The notes under the pieces are model-generated. The model did not search any database, was not told where the DNA came from, and saw only the letters and a program-made list of their open reading frames with translations. Made by a program: the position numbers and the translations under genes. A stretch of 64,000 nt of DNA from Terramyces sp. JEL0728 (lineage: Eukaryota > Chytridiomycota > Chytridiomycetes > Rhizophydiales > Terramycetaceae), in NCBI GenBank assembly GCA_027603945.1, contig JADIIU010000012.1, positions 124,001 to 188,000 of the forward strand, read 5' to 3'. Positions 1 through 9,344 of the stretch are shown here, piece after piece; positions within the stretch are counted from its first letter, which is position 1; the number at the start of each line of letters is the position of its first letter.

Positions 1-84
1 AACATAGCCAAGCCACAATAGTGACTCAGAGGAGGAATAAAAAGCGCAAAAAAATCGAAAAATAAAAAACACGAGGATTATTTT

Positions 85-555
85 ATGCGACCAGCTAAAT
101 CCCACAAACGAATTGCAAGCTTCAAAAACGCTATTAAACGCAATGCTCGGTCAGCAAAGTATAGTGTTTCGCGGGACATTGACAATGATACCTGGGGGGA
201 AATCGAACCACTCCATCCGTCTCCACCATCTAAAATCCAGGTTGTAGATGCGCAGGAATTTTACAAGAGAAAAATCTCTGAAAATGATTTGCACAGTGCG
301 CTCCAAAACTACCACAGTAACGAAGGTTACTTTCCTGAAGATGTGTGTGGAGATTTATATGACTACCCGTCTCAAATACCAACTGATGAAGAGATGGACG
401 AAGATTTGGAATTGGCGCTAGACCTTTCTTATTTGGAACAAAAAGAAAGAGAGCTAGAATTTGCTCTACAAGTGTCTCTAGTAAAGCAACAATTGATTTG
501 TATGCAATTTGCCCAGCAAATGAACACTATAGAACCGGTAGACGTCGCTTTATGA
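85..555 (+). CDS. Small hypothetical protein with two UIM-like helices
   Basis: Single-exon 156-residue protein that I do not recognise as a named family. The N-terminus is basic (KSHKRIASFKNAIKRNAR) and could bind nucleic acid or act as a nuclear signal. Residues 101-118 (DEEMDEDLELALDLSYLE) fit the ubiquitin-interacting motif pattern: an acidic run, then L-x-x-A-L-x-L-S. A second copy follows at about 120-136 (RELEFALQVSLVKQQ). UIM helices bind ubiquitin in other proteins; binding here is inference. It is the first of three small head-to-tail genes (with 709-969 and 1180-1428) that share this acidic helical C-terminus. The start is the first ATG after an AT-rich leader, and no intron is needed. 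Confidence 0.65.
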   Translation: MRPAKSHKRIASFKNAIKRNARSAKYSVSRDIDNDTWGEIEPLHPSPPSKIQVVDAQEFYKRKISENDLHSALQNYHSNEGYFPEDVCGDLYDYPSQIPTDEEMDEDLELALDLSYLEQKERELEFALQVSLVKQQLICMQFAQQMNTIEPVDVAL

Positions 556-708
556 ATAATTATTTAATAATTATCATAATTTTAATAAACTTGATTTTAA
601 TGCTGTAATTTCGGTATGACTGGTCTTGTAAAATGTGGCTGTGCATCATGAGTCACTGAGTAGAGTCATTTTGAAAAGAGTATTTAAAACAGAGAAAGGA
701 AACAGAGT

Positions 709-969
709 ATGCCTTGCAAAGTCTATAATAAAGTCACCTATGATCTAGAAGAATTCCAGTTGGAAACAAAAAAGCAGCAAAAAGACACTCGCTTGAAATT
801 ATTGAAATTTGACGACTATGCAAAAACTCGCCAAAATTTAGGACTTGACCAAGATTTGCAATTCGAAAGGGAATTGAATGAAACCATCCAAGCATCTTTG
901 ATTGATCAGCGTATTTCACAATTGATTGTTGAATTGGAACTCGACTTTTTTGAAACTGATTCCTTCTAA
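709..969 (+). CDS. Small hypothetical protein with one UIM-like helix
   Basis: Single-exon 86-residue protein, same strand as its upstream neighbour with a 150-bp spacer. Most of it is charged and predicted helical. Residues 52-67 (FERELNETIQASLIDQ) resemble a ubiquitin-interacting motif, with acidic residues before A-S-L. It is shorter than the 85-555 product and lacks the basic N-terminus, but the C-terminal helix lines up with it. The simplest reading is a diverged small paralogue. Family and function are not recognised; existence as a gene rests on the ATG, the preserved motif and the local pattern of three similar genes. Confidence 0.5.
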   Translation: MPCKVYNKVTYDLEEFQLETKKQQKDTRLKLLKFDDYAKTRQNLGLDQDLQFERELNETIQASLIDQRISQLIVELELDFFETDSF

Positions 970-1179
970 CCATATCTGCATTTGTATTTAAAAACCAATA
1001 AAACCCATATTTATTTCTTGAAGCAACTTGCATTCAGAGCAGCGAACCGAACTGCCGGGAATTGGTAATTCAATTGTAATTCATGCATCGCACTATCAAT
1101 AATCTATCAGGTGGTTTGACATCTCTATTTCATCTGAGTCACCACACAAACAAAAAGCCAAATGGAAAGCTAATGGAAA

Positions 1180-1428
1180 ATGAAAAAAACTGTAAAGTCA
1201 GAAATAGCCAAGAGAAAGAGAGTTAGATGGGGAGTCGTTGTAACAGAAATATTTGAAGAAATCCATCCTATCCAATTCGCGGACAAACCAGAACCAAACA
1301 CAAATAGTATTTTCCCCTTTGAGCCAGATTATTTTGCCCTCGACGACTCCAACGAAGATTACCTTCAGGTTTCCTATTTACTGCTCTCGCTGTCTAAAAA
1401 AGGTTTGTTGAAAAATTGTAACATTTAA
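1180..1428 (+). CDS. Small hypothetical protein with RVxF-like motif
   Basis: Single-exon 82-residue protein, third of the small-gene series. Residues 13-17 (KRVRW) match the RVxF docking pattern for protein phosphatase 1, and the hydrophobic stretch after it (GVVVTEIFEEI) continues as in many such regulators. The C-terminus (SNEDYLQVSYLLLSLSKK) is an acidic then hydrophobic helix comparable with the UIM-like tails of the two upstream proteins. It converges with UBC9, whose stop codon lies only 8 bp after this stop. Function is unknown; PP1 or ubiquitin binding are hypotheses from short motifs. Confidence 0.45.
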   Translation: MKKTVKSEIAKRKRVRWGVVVTEIFEEIHPIQFADKPEPNTNSIFPFEPDYFALDDSNEDYLQVSYLLLSLSKKGLLKNCNI

Positions 1429-1436
1429 TAAAGTAT

Positions 1437-1996
1437 CTATTCAATAGGACGGTTCATTCTCGCTTGTTCCTTGATCCTTCTGTCATACGCTACTCGATCC
1501 TTTTTGAATAAAGTGTATGCATCGCTGTGGGCCGGAGATAGAGCTGGATTAATTAATAGTACGATTAGGTTCATTCAACAAATCCTGAATTCCCAATAAA
1601 ATCTGTTTAACTGTGATGGCTGGCTTCCAGTCTTGCTCCTCATTTACAATTGATAAACAAACAGTTCCGGATGGATAAATATTGGGGCTGATTAGCAACT
1701 TATTACTGGAATAAAGGTGGAGTGAAAACACACTTTGGAGGTTTTTGCTGCATATTAGCAATAACTTACTGGATATTCATCTGGAAAGATCATCTTTAAT
1801 CTGTATACTCCTCCATCCCAATCAGTTCCTTGTTTTCCTGGGATTCCCACTTGCCAAATCTTTAAATTTATCGTATTATTTTCCTTTTCCGGCCTTGCCC
1901 AAAATCCGAATGCTACGTTACTATGGTATTACGGTGATCTTTTCTCCACTGTTTTCTTTCTTCTGTTAGCCGTTGAACACAAATCGAAACTGACAT
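1437..1996 (-). CDS. UBC9: SUMO-conjugating enzyme E2 (UBC9)
   Basis: Exons on the minus strand: 1933-1996, 1770-1912, 1707-1747, 1563-1687, 1437-1543; introns of 20, 22, 19 and 19 nt. The joined frame is 480 nt, 159 residues, against 158 in human UBC9. Ubc9 takes SUMO from the E1 enzyme and passes it to lysines of target proteins, mostly in the nucleus. The start [20 protein letters not shown] and the core [14 protein letters not shown] are diagnostic; the catalytic cysteine falls at residue 93, as in human. The C-terminus keeps the two closing helices. All five exons are needed to restore the alignment, which makes this one of the best tests of the tiny-intron rule in this window. Confidence 0.97.
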
Positions 1997-2238
1997 GGAT
2001 TTTGAAAAGGCAAAAAAATATTACAGAAAAAAATATTCTATTATAGAAATAACGGGAGGTAATAGAATTTAGACTGCAACCATTTGTTTTACTCGCGAGT
2101 CTGGAAAGATTACTGCTGGTATGAAGCGAACCTGGCCAGTGTATTTCAAACATGAATGACTGATTTCCAGAGACGTTGATTAAATACAACTGTAAATTAC
2201 AAATGATCGCCTGACCATCCAAAAAAAGTTGCAAAATT

Positions 2239-3089
2239 ATGTTCAGAATCAAATTCAACAGAATTCATTCCAGATCTCTATCCACTCACGAATGCATTCT
2301 TGAACACTTGAAAGGCGACGAGGCTGGGATAGTTAAACTTACTCTGTACCGTCCAAAAGCAAAGAATGCGTTGGGATCGAATTTGTTGAATCAGTTCCAA
2401 AGTCATCTAAAAGCTCTGAGAACCGACTCCAGTGCTAGAGTAGTTATTATCAACAGCGCAGTGGAAGGTGTGTTTTGCGCTGGTGCGGATTTGAAGGAAA
2501 GGGCAACAATGACACCAGAACAAGTATCTGCTTTCGTGCACTCACTACGAGCCTCATTTACAGAATTTGAAGTAGTTTTTAGCTAATCTAGGAACTGCCT
2601 ATGCCGACAATCGCTGCGATTGATGGATTTGCGCTAGGCGGTGGTGGTGAATTGTCTTTGGCAGCGGATATCAGAATTGCTGGTTCGCAAGCAAAGATTG
2701 GCTTCCCTGAGACCAACCTTGCTATCATCCCTGGTGCTGGTGGTACCCAAAGATTGCCTAGATTAATTGGAATCCCAAAAGCCAAAGAATTGATTTTCAC
2801 TGGCGCAATTCTTGATTCAGAAAAAGCCTTAAAGGTTGGTTTGGTAAACAAAGCAGTCGAAGGTTCTGCTCTTCCAGCTAGTATTGAATTCGCAAAGAGC
2901 TTGTTAAACAAAGGCCCTATTGCCCTTCAAATGGCAAAGTTGGCAATTAACCACGGTTCCCAGCTGGACTTGGCAAATGGAATGGTATTCGAAAAGGCTT
3001 GTTACGCGCAGGTGATTCCAACACAAGATCGTTTGGAAGGATTGCAGGCATTCAAGGAAAAGAGAGCTCCGATCTACAAAGGCAAATAA
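2239..3089 (+). CDS. AUH: Enoyl-CoA hydratase, methylglutaconyl-CoA hydratase type (AUH-like)
   Basis: Exons 2239-2571 and 2592-3089, separated by a 20-nt intron; 276 residues. It belongs to the crotonase family and is closest in my memory to AUH, which hydrates 3-methylglutaconyl-CoA in leucine breakdown. Visible features are an N-terminal Arg/Ser-rich mitochondrial-type presequence ([16 protein letters not shown]), the oxyanion-hole motif [11 protein letters not shown] near residue 80, the [20 protein letters not shown] block, and the C-terminal [17 protein letters not shown] typical of AUH. Splicing joins FTEFE to [12 protein letters not shown] without a gap against the family. General short-chain enoyl-CoA hydratase activity is the alternative. 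Confidence 0.93.
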
Positions 3090-3103
3090 ACATATTATAT
3101 TCT

Positions 3104-3686
3104 TTATCTCCAAATATCTTCAAACTGCTCAAACAGAGGACGGAGCAAATCTGCTTCCTTCCCCATATCTTCAAATGATCGAGCAGCCCTTAGTGCATCA
3201 GGGACAATCTTTTTAAGTGGTTTTTGTCCAGAATCTTTGGATATCGCCGTTCCCAACTCTGCTTCTTTGCGATCAATTTCCGGATATATCTCATCATTAT
3301 CCATCCAATCTCCTTTATGCCTCGGAATCAAGTGAATGTGCACGTGCGGTACTGACTGTCCTGCTGCTTCACCATCCTTGTTTAGTTTCTTTATACTTGA
3401 ATTGTTATTGTCATTGAATCAGCATTGTGAACCCTTTCCAGCTGTTTTGCGATTGTCTGCGCCGATTGAAACATATCTGATACCTCGTCGTTGGACAGTT
3501 GATTGAATCTGGTAACTACTCGTCTGCTAATCACTAGAACATCTACATTAAATCGAGTTACGTCCAGGAACGACTGGTTTCAGATTCACCAAACCAAATG
3601 AAAGGTTTGAATTGAAGAATCTAGATTAATCCTTATTACATTTCACTCGAATTTATTTGCCACGGACCAAAGTGAAATTTCTTCAT
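3104..3686 (-). CDS. FHIT: FHIT-type diadenosine triphosphate hydrolase
   Basis: Exons 3640-3686, 3564-3620, 3397-3544, 3104-3376; introns of 19, 19 and 20 nt; 174 residues. It is a histidine-triad nucleotide hydrolase of the Fhit/Hnt2 branch, which cleaves Ap3A and Ap4A to AMP plus ADP or ATP. The start MKKFHFGPWQI parallels human MSFRFGQHLI. Further matches are FGLVNLKPVVPGHVLV, the helix RFNQLSNDEVSDMF, and the triad QSVPHVHIHLIPR with histidines at about 95, 97 and 99. The C-terminal EADLLRPLFEQ matches the usual Fhit end. It converges with AUH with only 14 bp between stop codons. Confidence 0.95.
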
Positions 3687-3720
3687 TTGCAGATTAAAAT
3701 TCAAACTCGAAAAATACCAA

Positions 3721-5919
3721 TTAAATATATTTCTTTTTCATGTTGTCGACTGTGTTTTTCTTGAATGAATCCCACTTTAATTTTTGCAAATATCCTTCTT
3801 GAACTTGCCTCACAGAAACATCATAGAGATTCTTTTGTTGAATTGTTTCGACAAGCATGTCTGGTGTTGCAAATCTCATGTAGTCCGATCTGGCAATGCA
3901 AGCAACTTCAATTCTTGAACTGGCAGCAACTGAAAATTCCAGAATGGTTGTATCGAAATCTGTTTCACTGGTCATTGCTGCCCGTTCAATATCTACTTGG
4001 TTGAGTTTCTTTGTTTCCGGATTTATTCCTGGAAAGTGATCTGAAGTCTCCAGCTCCTGAATCGTAAATGTGTGCTCAATAATCTCCTCATTTGGTCCAA
4101 CAGTCATATTCTGCTCATATATGCCCATATCCTTGCCTGCGCTTCCTTTCTTTTGAATAAATGGAACTTTTTTTGCGCACTTGCAATTTCCCTCCAGTAT
4201 AAAGTAGATTTTGGATTCTGTCTGTCCTTCAGTCAAAATGACATCGCCCATTGAATATACAAGGACCTCAAACAGCGAATTAGTTTTTAATAAAAACTCT
4301 TTGTGCTTTGTAAAGTGCGGCAGTCGCGACAAGGAATCCAGTTGGTCGTCCAGCTCTTCTTTTGTAAGCAGTTGTGACATCTATATAAGAATTCAAATAC
4401 ATCTGAGAATTCACCTACGTAAAAGCATTTAATTACGCTTGTCAATAATCAAGAACTCTGTAGGCGCTAAAGTAGCTACCGACGCCATTCTAATATCATT
4501 AATCAGCTGGATTCTCCCAACACTTTCTCCAGCATTCATCACGTTCATCTACATTATAATAGATTCACCCTATTCCGTTCCCCATTTTTCATTGCGAATA
4601 TTTCTATTTTGCCGCTTAGGATAAAATAGTAGTTTTGTGCTTTTTGTCCTTCTTTGCATATCAGTCGTGCGTCTGGATGCGATTCATACTATGATTTATT
4701 CAAAATTACCTGCATCACTTTGCACAATTTCATTCTCCTGTCTAAACTAAACATGGAATAGCTTTTTAATCTGTACTTGAGGAGCTGATCCAGCGTATTT
4801 ATAATTTCTCTGTTGCGGTTGATACTCGGATCTAAGAAATGTGTCAGCTAGCTTAGAAATCAGTCACCTTTTTGGAAAATGCAGGATCAGGCGTCGTTTT
4901 AAACATTTGCATGATAAATGCCATCTGCCCAATGTTATTGAGAGGTAAACCTAGAATCTTTTGCATTGATTGGAAGTGTATAGAGTATGATTTGATTAGT
5001 TTCACTGCAATTTTGGCATATGCCAATACTATCCTCCATTTCGGATACATTTTTCCCTCCAAAAAAGCTCCTGGGCTCCTTGCTTTTCCAGAAGACTTTT
5101 CTATTAGTAAAAGTTCCTTTTGCTTGTCAGCCGCTGCTGGCTTCACTGGTGTTGCACGCACAGTTTTTTTAGAGGTAATGGCACTTTCTTGGCGTCCAGA
5201 GGTTTCTTCCCGATTTCCCAATGCTTTTAACGCTTTTGTAGTCATTCTGCCAACACCTCCAGAAGCAGCCTGTTTTCTAGTTGAACTCCTATTAATTATT
5301 TCGTCTAAAATCGAATCCTCGTCCTCCCTTCGTGGTATATTGGAATGTCTCCTCTGAGTTTCTAATACTGGCTCTGCAAGAGTAGTTTTTTCTGCCCGTT
5401 TTGTTCGGAGAGTCAGCCCGTCTGCTGTACTAGGTTTTGAGAGAATATCTGCCAGTCCCTTTTTCTTCCTGGAAACTTCATCGTCATTTTCATCGTCATT
5501 AATCACAATTTTTGGTTGTATTTTTGACCTCACTGGTAAATCTGGTGTTTTCTTCAAAAACGACTCTCCTTTTGCAAGCTTAGGGACTTCTCTCTTTGAA
5601 ATAGCTGAATCTCCATCAACTCCTTTTTTTGATATTTGCGGGAGAGGATTCAAATGCGTATCATCCGACTCTACCAAATCGGTTACCTTTTGCCCTCTTG
5701 TCTTTTGCTTTTGAGCTAGAATTAGGTCTACTAACCTAATAATGAATCGTTTCCATCTTTATTTCGAGTTCCAGCTTCCAATTCCCCACTATTTTGTGGA
5801 GCTTCCAATGTTGGAAATTCAGTGCGTGGTCTTTCCTTTTTGCGAACATGCTGCTCTTTATCTCCTCCTTTGGCTGCTGGTTTTCGTAGTGAAGGAGCGT
5901 CTGGGTCGAATTGGCTCAT
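3721..5919 (-). CDS. Cyclic-nucleotide-binding-domain protein with long disordered N-terminus
   Basis: Exons 5736-5919, 4868-5715, 4710-4847, 4569-4688, 4437-4548, 4401-4414, 3721-4380; introns 20-22 nt; 691 residues. The first 270 residues are Lys/Ser/Glu-rich and probably disordered. A predicted helical block follows (KMYPKWRIVLAYAKIAVKLI), then a cyclic nucleotide-binding domain from about residue 365 (QNYYFILSGKIEIF, then GESVGRIQLINDIRMASVAT). A second, weaker CNBD-like segment follows (VYSMGDVILTEGQTESKIYFIL). The helix-then-CNBD order recalls CNBD2-like proteins of flagellated cells, but the assignment is tentative. cAMP or cGMP binding is inferred; the phosphate-binding cassette is only partly canonical. 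One exon is just 14 nt. Confidence 0.8.
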
Positions 5920-5975
5920 TGAAATCTAAATATTTTGGAGTGACGTTTAGACACCTGGATAGATAACACATTTTA

Positions 5976-7450
5976 TTATTTCTTTACTTGATTTGGAGAA
6001 TCGACAATAAACCCTTGGAAAGCCTTATTCATCTCTACCAATCCAGCTTTTAATTGGCCTGCTATTTGTTCTGCCGTTTGCGCTATCGGCAATTTAAGCG
6101 TGGTTGAATCACTTTTTTTCATAGTAGGATCTAAATACAAGTTGAGGTTCTGCAAGGCTGTCTGCATTTCAGATTGAATTGATTTAACTTTTACCATTAA
6201 TGATGGCCCTGTGTATGATCCCTGCTCTACAGCTTCAATTACTGATATAACTCGAACGGCGCTTTCTTTTAGGTGACTGAGAGCTTCCAAAGTTAGTTTA
6301 TCGTCCGGGTTCATAGAGTTTTCAATCATTTTGATGGAGTTACTAGAAATGTGCTCCTGATACTTGGCTCGAAGGGCAGACGCAAATGAAAGTTGACCAG
6401 GAATACTCTGTTGGGGCGGAGTAAACTTCATCAATTTCTGCATTAGCAGGCTATAGTCGGAAGATAATACTAGTTTAGAGATTTTTTACACTCTGTACGC
6501 GAATTGATCAGCATAGAAACTGCAAACCACTCTGCAAATGCCAGACTGCCATCTGCAAGCAATCCATCCCATATTTGTAATACAGAGTCAAGTTCAAACT
6601 CTCTACAAAACAACAATCTAAACCAGCGACTAATATTAGCAAGCAATACATTCCAAATAGTTGTGGTTCTACTTCCAATAAAGTTATATGCCGGTATAAT
6701 TCATAATCTAGTATCTTCAGGTACTCCATAACATTGCGGCATGTCTGCATTATAGGCATAATAGGCTGCTCTTTGCTTGGAGGGGATACATCGTACCAAT
6801 TCTTGAAATTTCTCATCAAGTTGAAAAATAGAATTGATATATCCGCTTCGATAAATTTGCTATCAAAGCACTCTCCTAGTTCGGAATACAGGGTGGCATC
6901 TCTTTCTACAACTAGAAAAATGATGGCTACCAGTTCATGCATCCCCTGTCTGTATGAAATATTGGGATTCATCTTGCACCAAACAAACAGCACATTTTCC
7001 AATATCGAGCGGACATATGGATCGTGAAACCGAAGATTTTCTGGGAATCTCTGTTAATATATTCGTACGTTCTACACACGTCTTGCCAAATTGTTGTTTT
7101 GAGATCACTGTCTGCAAAAGATTGTTTCCATACATTCTAATATTAACAGCAAATACCTCTTCATCCTCTGAAAGCGGGTTGTTCAGCTCGAGGTTATCTT
7201 TTACATTACGCGGATCGAATATAAACTTTTCTTTCAGCTCGGCGTAGCATTGGCGCTCCTCATCGAGAATATTCTTTATACCATCTATATCTGTTGTATT
7301 TGGGACGACATCGAGATAGAACTTGAGTTAATTTCAAACAACTTTCCAATACAAACTCCTAAATTCTCTGATCTTGCCTTCCATTGCATCATTTTTCTTT
7401 TCCAAAGGAGAACACTCCAGCAAAGCCTTAAACTTTTCCTCAACTGACAT
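5976..7450 (-). CDS. TBC-domain Rab GTPase-activating protein (TBC1D5-like)
   Basis: Exons 7343-7450, 7157-7321, 7069-7136, 6650-7048, 6490-6629, 5976-6469; introns 20-21 nt; 457 residues. TBC proteins speed GTP hydrolysis by Rab GTPases in membrane traffic. The first catalytic motif is present as TIWQDVCRTFPE (arginine finger in DVCRT) and the second as YRQGMHEL (glutamine finger). The later LFGIRWFRLLFCREFE and LQIWDGLLADGS blocks follow family order. The spacing and the N-terminal block NPLSEDEENVWKQSF point to the TBC1D5 group, which acts on Rab7 at endosomes; this sub-assignment is from memory. The last 155 residues have no domain I recognise. Confidence 0.92.
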
Positions 7451-7633
7451 TTGTGATTTCAAACTCGAGAGAAAACTGGAAATGAATGGGAGAACTTTTC
7501 AGCCATCGATTCCGCTATTGATTTTTAAACGCGAAGGCATTAAAGGGGTAGCAAATATCAAACTACTACCAACAGGAAATAAAAAAATATGATATGCCAA
7601 TTCTTTTTCTACTTTTCAAAATCTTTTTTATAA

Positions 7634-8011
7634 ATGGCAGATATTGTACCAGCAGATAGAGACAGGAGAAAGTTGCGGGCATGTATGCTCTGCTCACTAG
7701 TAAAGTCGTTTGACCAATTTCGAAGAGATGGATGTGAAAACTGTGAAGACGTTTTCAATATGAAAGATGATAGCGATAGAGTGATGGATTGCACATCAGC
7801 TACATTTGAAGGCGCAATAGCTGTAATGAAACCGGAGGGTTCCTGGGTTGCTAAATGGTATTTTAAAATTCATGTTAGGCAGCGTATCGATAAATTTAGG
7901 AAAGGAATCTATGCTGTGCAAGTTGTAGGAAAGTTGCCCATGGATATACAAGAGCAGCTCCTAGATAAAGGTATCAAGTACTATCCGAGAGACGGAACCT
8001 CACAGGATTAA
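7634..8011 (+). CDS. SPT4: Transcription elongation factor Spt4
   Basis: Intronless, 125 residues, the usual Spt4 size. Spt4 pairs with Spt5 (DSIF) and keeps RNA polymerase II and I processive. The zinc ribbon is visible as CMLC near residue 17 and CENC near residue 34. The core MDCTSATFEGAIAVMKPEGSW followed by VAKW is the family signature. The C-terminus GIYAVQVVGKLPMDI and YYPRDGTSQD also matches. Relative to yeast and human there is a short insert (YFKIHVRQRIDKFRK) before the last strand. It is divergently placed from the TBC gene, with 183 bp between start codons. Confidence 0.96.
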   Translation: MADIVPADRDRRKLRACMLCSLVKSFDQFRRDGCENCEDVFNMKDDSDRVMDCTSATFEGAIAVMKPEGSWVAKWYFKIHVRQRIDKFRKGIYAVQVVGKLPMDIQEQLLDKGIKYYPRDGTSQD

Positions 8012-8213
8012 AATTAATATATGAATTTTGTAAATGTTGGCGACCTCATCCTTTGGACTGCACAATTTCCCCTGATTAACTCCGACTGAGAAACTGAGAG
8101 CACCCTCCACGTAGTCCCTTGCTCACATGTTTGTTCGGTTACTGTTCTCTCCGCATGGGCAAGATTGTGGCGTCCGAGCAATTACTGATTTTTTCTTCAA
8201 GCTTCTACACAAA

Positions 8214-9344
8214 ATGAATTTCAATCAGGCAAATGACTGGTGGACTTTAATCCAAAACACAACCACACAATATCCACCAGTACCGATAGTTCAATATCCA
8301 TTATCTCCCAACACAACAAATAGCTCTGATTCCGAAGAAGAGAAAATTAAAGTAAAAATTGAAAATCTACCAGCCCTTGCAAAGAAACCTTCAGCAGCTC
8401 AGCCAGTATTATCTGCTGCTGATAAACGCCAGCAAAGATTAATCAAGAATCGCCAAGCAGCAGATGCTTCGAGAAAGAGAAAAAGGGAACATGTGGAAGC
8501 ACTGGAAACAAGAAACAAAAAATTGGAAGAAGAAAACTTTCAATTGTTGGAATTAGTTTCAAAACTGCAAGAAGCAAACAGCAAACTATTAAAAGAGAAT
8601 GAGGAACTAAAGCAGTTTGCAAACATCAAAAAACAAGATGAAACTCTATTTTCGTTACAGCAAACTGATTCAATTATGGATTTAAATTGCAGGAATGAAA
8701 TTGAAAATGATTTGTTCAACGACTTTGTAAATTTAGAACCTATGGGCAAGGAACCAGCTGCATATGGCATGGAATCCAATTATAAACTGGGAACTGTGTT
8801 TACGGTAATCAAACGTTTAACGTAGATATTTTTATTCTCTATTGCTTCATTCTTGTTACCTTCAACTTCTGTATCTACTTCGCAGGAACTTGGATTCCTT
8901 GCATCTCATGTCCCACAAATCATCTCAAATGCCGACCTAACTCCCCAGCTTTTGCCTCAGGCTTCGTTAGCACTATGGGATACCTCTTCCAAAGCAATCA
9001 CTCCTTTGTCCCTGGATAGAGAAGATTTTATGTTGTCTCTAAATACTCTTGCAAATATTAACCCACCGAATGCCGTAATGTCAATAGAATCTTTGTTTAC
9101 CAGCAAAGACAATTCTTTGGATGTTAAATTGGCTGTAGTTCCAAATTCTATCAGGAGAGAAGACCCTTTGATTATGCTATCACCATCAATTCGCATAATC
9201 CCATATGACCAGCATTCGCTCCCTACCGATCCATTACGATTGTCACTGCTCGCAAATATTCCTTCTTCTGGTCTTGGAGTAAGCGGAGAAGGTGGAATCC
9301 TGCGATTGGATATGGAAGTATTCCGTGCAACTTGGTTAAACTAA
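8214..9344 (+). CDS. Membrane-anchored bZIP transcription factor, ATF6-like
   Basis: Exons 8214-8804 and 8826-9344 with a 21-nt intron; 369 residues. The basic region KRQQRLIKNRQAADASRKRK near residues 71-90 closely resembles the ATF6 basic region, followed by a leucine zipper to about 135. The intron joins the bZIP half to a hydrophobic stretch (VFTIFLFSIASFLLP, about 195-210), which I read as a single transmembrane segment. About 160 residues follow, which would be luminal. That is the layout of ATF6/CREB3 factors, which sit in the ER and are released by proteolysis under stress. Proteolytic activation here is inference. An upstream in-frame ATG at 8127 would add 29 residues; I prefer MNFNQANDWW. 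Confidence 0.82.

Noticed and set aside
2069..2218. Minus-strand frame ending CLKYTGQVRFIPAVIFPDSR..., which looks coding.
   Set aside because: An in-frame stop separates it from the only ATG and no 19-22 nt intron repairs it. A tiny real gene is possible, but I cannot support a model.
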